From Arcticibacter sp. (GTDB taxonomy: Bacteria > Bacteroidota > Bacteroidia > 2-12-FULL-35-15): a stretch of 64,000 nucleotides of DNA. This document shows positions 49,501-55,489 of the stretch, piece by piece. The stretch's first letter is position 1. Each line of letters opens with the position of its first letter. The position numbers and the translations under genes were made by a program. The notes beneath the pieces were generated by a model, which saw only the letters and a list, made by a program, of their open reading frames with translations, was not told where the DNA came from and made no database searches. The stretch lies in assembly GCA_021155045.1 (NCBI GenBank), contig JAJNQB010000006.1:1-64000 (forward strand), given 5' to 3'.

Positions 49501-50106
49501 ATGAAACAAATAATTTCTGCCTTTTTAATAGGCATCATGGTTTGCCTCGTAGCGGTCAATAGCTGTAGCGACAAGCCCAAGCAGGTAAATGTAAAGGAAA
49601 TCAAAAAGGAGATTAAATCCTCCGACAACAAAGCGGTAGCAATTCAGCAAATCTATCAGAAAGAGAAACAAGAATTTACCAAAGTTGCCGATTCCTTGAA
49701 AACTGAAAATGAAAAGCTGAGTGTGAAACTGCAAATAGCAAGAGCATTGCTAAAAAAACAACAGACAGTAGTGGTGAGCAATATTCCTTGTGACGCGTTA
49801 AAAAAGGAAGTCGTTGTACTCAATCAACTGTGCAATGAGCAGGATAGTTTATGCGGTCTTTCCATTAATTCACTTAATCGGTCGGTTGCAATCAGGGATT
49901 CACAAATTGTAATGTGTAACAGGAGTTATCTCTCCATGTTTGATTTACAAAAAGAAAATCAGCAACGACAACAGCAATTAGCCGATGAGTTGAATACAGC
50001 TTACAAACAGAACAGAAAAAAGCGTTTTGAAAATAAAATGCTTTCCTGCGGCCTAATGATTATGGCAGGAATTACAACAACATTATTTATTAAATCACAA
50101 AAGTAA
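49501..50106 (+). CDS. Unimolecular-spanin-like lipoprotein/coiled-coil protein
   Basis: A 201-residue protein: N-terminal signal with a possible lipobox (VAVNSC, Cys about 22), a long charged coiled coil (about 35-90 and 140-170; KEKQEFTKVADSLKTENEKL), and a C-terminal hydrophobic helix (LSCGLMIMAGITTTLFI, about 180-197). An outer-membrane lipid anchor joined to an inner-membrane helix by a coiled coil is the plan of u-spanins, which fuse the two membranes in the last lysis step. The lipobox is not a perfect match. It follows the holin-like gene by 18 bases. Confidence 0.5.
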   Translation: MKQIISAFLIGIMVCLVAVNSCSDKPKQVNVKEIKKEIKSSDNKAVAIQQIYQKEKQEFTKVADSLKTENEKLSVKLQIARALLKKQQTVVVSNIPCDALKKEVVVLNQLCNEQDSLCGLSINSLNRSVAIRDSQIVMCNRSYLSMFDLQKENQQRQQQLADELNTAYKQNRKKRFENKMLSCGLMIMAGITTTLFIKSQK

Positions 50107-50108
50107 CA

Positions 50109-50282
50109 ATGAAAGAGAAAACAATCGTTTCAACCGCCACCCTTGCAGCTTCTCTCCTAATGTATTTTTATGCAAAGAGTGCTCAGAAGGATGCTATTCC
50201 CTATGTAATGATTGGCGGTTTCATGGGAGCAATCATTGGTGAGAGTATCTACGAATATTTTAACAAAAACAAAAAACAATAA
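50109..50282 (+). CDS. 57-residue membrane protein
   Basis: Starts with an ATG at 50109, two bases after the spanin-like gene, and ends with TAA at 50280-50282. It has two hydrophobic stretches (IVSTATLAASLLMYFYA and YVMIGGFMGAIIGESIY) and a basic end. A second holin or antiholin is conceivable. It fills the space between its neighbours without gaps, which supports it as a gene. Confidence 0.55.
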   Translation: MKEKTIVSTATLAASLLMYFYAKSAQKDAIPYVMIGGFMGAIIGESIYEYFNKNKKQ

Positions 50283-50284
50283 CT

Positions 50285-50842
50285 ATGGTAGTTACAATTG
50301 AGAATAATGGCGCGAGTTTAAAAATCACCGAAGACGGTGCATCTCGCTTTGTATTGAAGTATCAAATCCGTGAAGTGGAAATCGTAAGAGACACTATCAT
50401 AAAGATTGATATCGGTCAAGGAGCATTAAATAATATCTACTTCGATCAGTTAGATGTTACAGTTCCGGCATCACCATCGGTGGAAGCACTTCGTGATTTG
50501 ATTATGGGAATGCTTCAAACCAATGTTACAGGCACATCAACAGAAGCAAAACAAACAGAAGAGATCGGAGAGATTAAAATTCTTCAAGGTGCTGTGAATG
50601 ATTTAAAAACAAAAGTGAATTCTTTGGATGACAAACTGTTTTTTCAGCCATCATTAGTTGATGAGGGGAACGCCAATGTTGTTTACAACGGATTTGCTTT
50701 ACCTGGTTCAGCAGTAGATGCTGCTGTATGGGCAATTCAAAAAGTGTCAAAAGCGAACGGTGTGTACTCCTACAAGTGGGCAGGTGGAACTAAATCCTTT
50801 GATAAAATTTGGAATAGCAGAACAGCACTTGTTTACAGTTAA
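50285..50842 (+). CDS. Unidentified 185-residue protein with a beta-rich start
   Basis: Starts two bases after the previous gene. It has a beta-rich N-terminus (VVTIENNGASLKITEDGASR, IREVEIVRDTIIKIDIG), a helix around residue 95-115 that may form a coiled coil (IKILQGAVNDLKTKVNSLDD) and a C-terminal part with aromatic residues (VWAIQKVSKANGVYSYKWAG). No family. It is the last gene before a terminator, at the end of the structural-lysis operon. A spike or attachment protein is possible. Confidence 0.5.
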   Translation: MVVTIENNGASLKITEDGASRFVLKYQIREVEIVRDTIIKIDIGQGALNNIYFDQLDVTVPASPSVEALRDLIMGMLQTNVTGTSTEAKQTEEIGEIKILQGAVNDLKTKVNSLDDKLFFQPSLVDEGNANVVYNGFALPGSAVDAAVWAIQKVSKANGVYSYKWAGGTKSFDKIWNSRTALVYS

Positions 50843-50848
50843 AAACCT

Positions 50849-50880
50849 AAGAGCCTCTTTCGGGAGGCTCTTTATTCTTT
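50849..50880 (+). terminator. Terminator at the end of the structural-lysis operon
   Basis: Stem AAGAGCCTC/GAGGCTCTT with loop TTTCGG (50849-50872), followed by a T-rich run. The next gene (methylase) starts seven bases on. Confidence 0.85.
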
Positions 50881-50886
50881 TAAAAA

Positions 50887-51750
50887 ATGAAAACACCAAT
50901 AACATACTACGGAGGGAAACAGACTCTTCTAAAATACTTACTCCCTTTGATTCCGCAGCACAAAATGTACTGCGAACCATTCTTTGGTGGTGGTGCTGTA
51001 TTCTTTGCCAAGCCTAAGTCAGAGGTCGAAGTAATTAATGACATCAACGGAGAGATTGTGAACTTTTTCAAAGTGATTAAAACAAAGTTTCCCGAATTAC
51101 AAAGTGAAATCAAATCAACATTGCACAGCAGGGAACTTTACAAAAAAGCAATGGTTGTTTATGCACATCCTGATTTATTTACGGATGTAAAACGTGCGTG
51201 GGCATTGTGGGTGTTAACCAATCAAGGCTTTGCCGGAATGATTGGCTCATGGGGATTTGGAAAGGATGATTCAAAAGAAGCAGCACTCGCAAACAAAAGA
51301 GATGCTTTCACAAAAGAATACGAAGACCGACTTACAAAAGTGCAAGTCGAAAATAATAATGCAATCAAAGTAATACAACGATGCGATGACAAAGAAACAT
51401 TTATCTATGCAGACCCACCGTACATTGGTTCGGATCAAGGTCATTATAAAGGTTATTCGGAAAACGATTACAGAGAACTTCTCGATGCGTTGGCCAAGAT
51501 AAAAGGGAAATTTTTGTTGAGTTCTTATCCTTCAAAAATTCTCGCAACCTACATTAAGAAATACAAATGGAAAGTTCAGAAGGTGACTAAAAGCGTTGCA
51601 GTAACAAAGCATACCGATAAAGTAAAGACGGAAATGATTGTAATGAATTACGATCCTGCAAAAATGAAAGCTTTTAAACACACAATGAATACAAAGGATA
51701 AGAAGGAACTACAAAGTTTATCGAAACAATTAACCCGATTAAAATTTTAA
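50887..51750 (+). CDS. Dam-type N6-adenine DNA methyltransferase (D12 class)
   Basis: A 287-residue methylase: KTPITYYGGKQTLLKYLLPL (N-terminal cofactor-binding motif), YCEPFFGGGAVFF (motif I, about 30-42), VEVINDINGEIVNFF, and ETFIYADPPYIGS (motif IV DPPY, about 175). The family methylates the adenine N6 in short sites such as GATC. No restriction partner lies next to it, so it more likely protects the element's own DNA against host nucleases or marks replication. It is followed after four bases by the ATPase gene. Confidence 0.93.
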   Translation: MKTPITYYGGKQTLLKYLLPLIPQHKMYCEPFFGGGAVFFAKPKSEVEVINDINGEIVNFFKVIKTKFPELQSEIKSTLHSRELYKKAMVVYAHPDLFTDVKRAWALWVLTNQGFAGMIGSWGFGKDDSKEAALANKRDAFTKEYEDRLTKVQVENNNAIKVIQRCDDKETFIYADPPYIGSDQGHYKGYSENDYRELLDALAKIKGKFLLSSYPSKILATYIKKYKWKVQKVTKSVAVTKHTDKVKTEMIVMNYDPAKMKAFKHTMNTKDKKELQSLSKQLTRLKF

Positions 51751-51754
51751 GAAT

Positions 51755-53785
51755 ATGAAAATTACAACCAAGAACTATTTTAAAGCCATTAAGGAAGTTG
51801 GTTTTGAAAATTTACCGGAAGTGCTGAAAAAATCTCACTTGGTAATGATGACAAAAACAGATGAAGGAAAGGACTGGAGTATTTACGATAACGATGCCGA
51901 TGTAAAGCGTGTGTTTGATTTAGCTTTTGAAAAGTTGGAGGAATTCATTGACGATAAAGGCGATTTATCGGGAGTGAATGAACACCCGTCAATTATTCGT
52001 GCAAAGCAAGATGCCGAAGGCTACAAACATTTGCCACTCGACAAAATAAAAATGATTTACCGATTGGAATTAGATGCTGAACAAGAAGATGGTTTGACGG
52101 ATGAAATAAAAATCAGAAAACCTGCATTGGAAAAAGCAATTGCAGAAAAGGAAGGAGAGAAAACGCCTGAGAAACAAGAATCAACCTTGGCTATGAAATT
52201 TGTTAAGCGATTTTTACTACTAAGTGGCAAAACGCATCAGAAAAAAGAAATTGAGGGATTTCTAAATGATGTGCAGGATGCTATTAAGGAAAAAGAAATC
52301 GTTAAAGACGATGCGTTGTCAAAAGAAGTTCTGTTGGTTCAGAATAAACTTTTGTCGTTGGTAAATTCAATGAGTAAGAGCATTAAGGTGGAGCTATCTC
52401 CTGCAACAAAGAAGCAATTTCAATTGGCTATAAACAAACTGAAAGTTAAACCGAAGAAAAAAGGTTTGAACGGTGTTGGAGAAGAGGAAACAAAACCGAA
52501 GCAAAATTTGATGAGCAGTATTGAATTTGCTAATCTTCATTTTAATTCGATTGGTTTCACAGGGAAGTGGTTAGACTTGATTGGAGATCCGAGTCCAGGA
52601 TTCACAGCGATGGTTTTCGGCAAACCGAAAATGGGTAAGTCTTATTTATGCGTTGACTTCGCAGGATACTTGGCTCGTAATCACGGAACGGTTCTTTACG
52701 TTGCCAATGAAGAGAAGTTGGATGCGACTCTGCAAATGAAACTCAACGACAAAGATGTGAAACACGAAAACCTTTTTGTGAGTGATTATTTGCCTGAAGA
52801 TTTAAGCAAATACAAATTCATCATTTTGGATAGCGTAAATAAGCTCGGTTTAAATCCGAAAGACTTAGACAATCTCAAAAGAAAAAATCCGGGCAAGTCC
52901 TTCATCTTCATTTTTCAAACAACTAAAGATGGAAATTTCAAAGGGGCGAATTCTTATCAGCACGATGTGGATGTTGTTATTGAGATTCCCGAAAAAGGAA
53001 AGGCAACTCAGTTCGGCAGATTCAATGCCGGTGGCGAGATGAATATTTTTGAAGATGCTCCTGTTGGAGAAACAGATGAGCTAAACGGTACTAAAAAGAA
53101 TGAAAAAAAGAAAACAGCCAAAGCAAAGGATTGGACTGAGCCTGAGTGGTTGGATCAAGCCGATTGGCAATCTTTAAAAAGAATAAAAAAGCATTTTGAT
53201 AAAGGCGAATATAAGGAAGCCATGAATTATGCAATGGATTGCGATACTGTTATCCGAGAAGAAATCCCCGGTGACATTTGGAAAAAGATGGGTGGTCAAT
53301 TAACGAAAACAGGAGAAGAGAAACTGAAGTCAAAAAAGGAGCAGGAAACTGAGGATTGGACTCAAGCCAAACATTTAGACTCTATGCAACGATCCCATTT
53401 AATGAGAATCGAGAAACTGTTTGAAGAAGGAAATATAAGGGAGGCAATGCGTCAAGCCGCATTTTTGGATGCCGTTGAAAGAGAAACAATCCCACACAAT
53501 ATTTGGAAGAAAATGGGAGGGGAAATAAATGAAAAGGGGAAGCTCAAGCTCAAATTAGCCTCTAATTTTGATAGTAGGCCTGATGATCTTAATCCAAAGT
53601 TCATCTTTAGCCAAGTCCCGACAATCATCCTTTTGGAGGCGTTAAATGAAGGCTTTGACCTGAAGGGGTTTATTAGGGCAGAATTAGCCAATCGTGGGCA
53701 AGATGCCGAAGGGAACTGGGTTGGCTTTGATGAGGCAGCTAAAATCCATAAAATCAAAAAAATAATGGCAAAGATTAGGGGTTGA
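51755..53785 (+). CDS. RadA-like RecA-fold ATPase with duplicated C-terminal domain
   Basis: A 676-residue protein. The first 250 residues are helical and acidic, with EHPSIIRAKQDAEGYKHLP. The ATPase core (about 285-430) has Walker A FGKPKMGKSYL (289-296), TVLYVANEEKLDATLQM, Walker B KFIILDSVN (354-361), FIFQTTKDGNFKGANSYQHD and QFGRF, an order very like RadA/Sms (VLYVSGEE, VTKDG, RFG). It is followed by two 67-residue repeats (about 461-527, 535-601), each ending in IWKKMGG and a basic helix. RecA-fold proteins of this type act on DNA in replication or recombination; a packaging motor is also possible. No zinc finger or Lon domain of RadA is present. Confidence 0.7.
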   Translation: MKITTKNYFKAIKEVGFENLPEVLKKSHLVMMTKTDEGKDWSIYDNDADVKRVFDLAFEKLEEFIDDKGDLSGVNEHPSIIRAKQDAEGYKHLPLDKIKMIYRLELDAEQEDGLTDEIKIRKPALEKAIAEKEGEKTPEKQESTLAMKFVKRFLLLSGKTHQKKEIEGFLNDVQDAIKEKEIVKDDALSKEVLLVQNKLLSLVNSMSKSIKVELSPATKKQFQLAINKLKVKPKKKGLNGVGEEETKPKQNLMSSIEFANLHFNSIGFTGKWLDLIGDPSPGFTAMVFGKPKMGKSYLCVDFAGYLARNHGTVLYVANEEKLDATLQMKLNDKDVKHENLFVSDYLPEDLSKYKFIILDSVNKLGLNPKDLDNLKRKNPGKSFIFIFQTTKDGNFKGANSYQHDVDVVIEIPEKGKATQFGRFNAGGEMNIFEDAPVGETDELNGTKKNEKKKTAKAKDWTEPEWLDQADWQSLKRIKKHFDKGEYKEAMNYAMDCDTVIREEIPGDIWKKMGGQLTKTGEEKLKSKKEQETEDWTQAKHLDSMQRSHLMRIEKLFEEGNIREAMRQAAFLDAVERETIPHNIWKKMGGEINEKGKLKLKLASNFDSRPDDLNPKFIFSQVPTIILLEALNEGFDLKGFIRAELANRGQDAEGNWVGFDEAAKIHKIKKIMAKIRG

Positions 53786-53814
53786 AAACCACCCCCATTT
53801 TTTTTGTACTTTTG
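53782..53814 (+). promoter_or_regulatory. Promoter before the right-end repeat
   Basis: TTG at 53782-53784 and TACTTTTG at 53807-53814, 22 bp apart, overlapping the stop of the ATPase gene. It points into the 105-bp repeat and the following terminator with no credible reading frame, which suggests a short RNA starting near 53821. Confidence 0.6.
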
Positions 53815-53824
53815 CCGAGAGAAA

Positions 53825-53929
53825 GAAATTTAAGCCTCTTTAATCAGGTGACCGTACAAGTCCCAAATCCGAGCAAAGTCCCTTGTATCTTCAAGGAGTT
53901 CGTTCATATTTGGTCTGGAAGGGGGTACT
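53825..53929 (+). repeat. 105-bp direct repeat, copy 1
   Basis: It begins GAAATTTAAGCCTCTTT and ends GGAAGGGGGTACT. The second copy is at 55178-55282, in the same orientation, 1353 bp away, with about seven scattered differences and two compensating single-base gaps. The middle segment CTTCAAGGAGTTCGTTCAT is identical. Confidence 0.9.
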
Positions 53930-53958
53930 TAGGGCACGAAAGGGCTCAAAAGGGAACA

Positions 53959-53992
53959 AAAGGTCACTAACTGATTGTTAGTGACCTTTTTT
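53959..53992. terminator. Bidirectional terminator after the putative small RNA
   Basis: A 13-bp perfect stem AAAGGTCACTAAC/GTTAGTGACCTTT with a 5-base loop, followed by TTTTC on the plus strand and by TTTTG on the minus strand. The stop of the small minus-strand gene lies inside it. Confidence 0.9.
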
Positions 53993-54164
53993 CTTCTAAA
54001 ATTTCCGTTTCTTTTTGTTTTGTTTTTTGATAAACTTCGTGTTCTAAGTTGGCTATTTTATAAAGGAATTCTCTTATTTGAGCAACCTCTTCATCTGTAT
54101 AAACCGAACCATCTTTTTGCAGGATAGCTTTGCACTTTTTTAAACTTATCTTTTCTGTTTCCAT
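53967..54164 (-). CDS. Small helical protein, paralogue of the recombinase partner
   Basis: A 65-residue protein (EKISLKKCKAILQKDGSVYT, then EEVAQIREFLYKIANLEHEV) closely related to the 73-residue protein at 16309-16530 next to the recombinase. The last codons are inside the bidirectional hairpin. It lies at the right end of the island, facing the virus-like module. It suggests that the two ends belong to one original element or that related elements met here. Confidence 0.7.
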   Translation of the reverse strand: METEKISLKKCKAILQKDGSVYTDEEVAQIREFLYKIANLEHEVYQKTKQKETEILEEKRSLTIS

Positions 54165-54270
54165 AAGGTAAATTACAAAACAAAATTATCATTTGATAAA
54201 AAGCTTCCAACGCTTAATAGTGCATGTGCGAAAAAATGTGTAAGCGGTATTGTGTTATAGAGAAATTTAT

Positions 54271-54278
54271 TATCTTTG
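54271..54278 (+). promoter_or_regulatory. Promoter of the secreted-protein gene
   Basis: TATCTTTG with TTG at 54250-54252 upstream (18 bp apart). It would start transcription near 54285, so the ATG at 54300 is the used start rather than the one at 54276. Confidence 0.55.
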
Positions 54279-54299
54279 AATACGACAAAATCACAAGCT

Positions 54300-55178
54300 A
54301 TGAAAAAGACTACCCTTTTCCTTTTCACGATTCTTCTTTCTGTAAATCTTTTTGCAGGAGATGGTAAAATCGTTTTTTCTAAATCTCTCATTGACGCTGC
54401 AACAGGTGAAACATTGCCTCCTGCGACTTTTGAAATGGGCGAAAAAATATATTGTCACGTTTATCTTCCAAAACCTCTAAACAAATATAAAACTGGGAGT
54501 GGAAACAAAATGCAAGTTGCGAGCTTTCGTGTTTTTTTAAATGGTAAACAATACAATAAAATTAACAGTGTACTATTTAAAACTCTGGAAGATGCCGGGG
54601 TATCCAACTTTGGTCTTGTATTCAACGATCAGAACAAGAGTGAATTTATTGAAGCGGTTAACAGTCTTCCCGATGGCTCCTACACTGTAAGATTGGAAGC
54701 TATTTCTAAAGAGTGGGATGACAAAGCTTATATCGCTGCTGGAGAATTTACTCTAAAAAAGTCCGCTACTTCTAAAGTAAAATTTGGTTCTACTTTCGCT
54801 GTAGTTAAAGCAAAAATGACTGACCCTGCTTTAGAGGCAAAGATAATAAAGGTGCTTACCGACCCGGATTTTGAAAAACATAACAGCAATAGGAACTTTA
54901 AAGAAAAGTATAAATTAGACGTGGTAAGTATCAAAATAATAAGCCCTGACTGGACAATAAATAAAAACGAGAAAACGGGTGTGGTTACAGGGAGGATGAT
55001 CGATGTTGCTATTCAAGCTAAGGACAAAGGAGGCTGTATAATATATGTTTACAGTATGGAGCAGCAATTTAATGGCACTGGCTACCAAGACAGTTTTGGA
55101 GGATTTGTAGGGCCCGCTCATATACACAGAGTGTCCGGTCTTAATGAACTTCACAATAAACGAATTGACTGCGAATAG
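54300..55178 (+). CDS. Secreted protein of unknown function between two repeats
   Basis: A 292-residue exported protein: Sec signal peptide (KKTTLFLFTILLSVNLFAGD, about 2-20), a beta-rich domain with TFEMGEKIYCHVYLPKP and LPDGSYTVRLEAISKEWDD (a jelly-roll or Ig-like fold), and a helical part (ALEAKIIKVLTDPDFEKHN) followed by strands and a Cys-containing end (KDKGGCIIYVYSMEQQF). No catalytic motif. The stop codon runs into the second copy of the 105-bp repeat, which therefore forms its 3' UTR. It lies outside the compact virus-like operon and could be passenger or chromosomal. Confidence 0.65.
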   Translation: MKKTTLFLFTILLSVNLFAGDGKIVFSKSLIDAATGETLPPATFEMGEKIYCHVYLPKPLNKYKTGSGNKMQVASFRVFLNGKQYNKINSVLFKTLEDAGVSNFGLVFNDQNKSEFIEAVNSLPDGSYTVRLEAISKEWDDKAYIAAGEFTLKKSATSKVKFGSTFAVVKAKMTDPALEAKIIKVLTDPDFEKHNSNRNFKEKYKLDVVSIKIISPDWTINKNEKTGVVTGRMIDVAIQAKDKGGCIIYVYSMEQQFNGTGYQDSFGGFVGPAHIHRVSGLNELHNKRIDCE

Positions 55179-55282
55179 AAATTTAAGCCTCTTTTAACAG
55201 GTGACCATACAAGTCCCAAATCCAAGCAAGATCCCTTGTATCTTCAAGGAGTTCGTTCATAATTGGTCTGGAAGGGGGTACT
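55178..55282 (+). repeat. 105-bp direct repeat, copy 2
   Basis: Starts at the last base of the secreted-protein gene's stop codon. It matches 53825-53929 over its whole length apart from about seven substitutions (for example GACCATAC for GACCGTAC, ATAATTGG for ATATTTGG) and two one-base gaps. It is followed five bases later by a terminator. Confidence 0.9.
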
Positions 55283-55286
55283 AAGC

Positions 55287-55321
55287 CGGACTTCTCTTCA
55301 AATTTAGAGAAGTCCGTTTTT
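55287..55321 (+). terminator. Terminator at the right edge of the island
   Basis: An 11-bp stem CGGACTTCTCT/AGAGAAGTCCG (55287-55297 with 55306-55316) followed by TTTTT. It ends the transcript of the secreted-protein gene and repeat copy 2. Confidence 0.88.
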
Positions 55322-55489
55322 ATTTAAAAACTAACTGCCACAAGAGTACGAAAAAATGCAAATATTTGAATTTTATTGCTAAACATTACATGCCATTTTT
55401 GAAATGTCAAAATAATTTGCACTACTTTTTTTTGTATTTTTCAATTATAGTTCAAGAATTATCTATTAATTAATTATTAGTTAATTTTA

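Larger units (their letters stand above)
53821..53992 (+). ncRNA. Putative small RNA containing repeat copy 1
   Basis: A transcript from the promoter at 53782-53814 to the hairpin at 53959-53989 would be about 170 nt. It contains the 105-bp repeat (53825-53929), which is conserved at 55178-55282 with scattered changes. Self-pairing is possible inside it (CCTTGTATCTTCAAGG, with CCTTG/CAAGG). No known RNA family was recognised, and coding is unlikely. This is inference from signals, not from a match. Confidence 0.45.

Noticed and set aside
39140..53785. Interpretation as a tailed prophage or tailocin
   Set aside because: No terminase, portal, HK97-type capsid, tube, sheath, baseplate or tape-measure protein was visible in any frame.
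53782..53970. Plus-strand 62-residue open frame over repeat copy 1
   Set aside because: It starts before the predicted transcription start and is not open in copy 2 in the same way (changes do not respect codons). A non-coding RNA fits better.
53825..55282. The 105-bp repeats as attL and attR of a recent serine-recombinase insertion
   Set aside because: Serine recombinase att sites share only a short core, whereas these copies are similar over 105 bp with scattered changes, and no recombinase gene lies between them.
14789..55300. Interpretation of the whole island as an integrative conjugative element
   Set aside because: No relaxase, coupling protein, VirB4-like ATPase or Tra gene of the Bacteroidota type was found.
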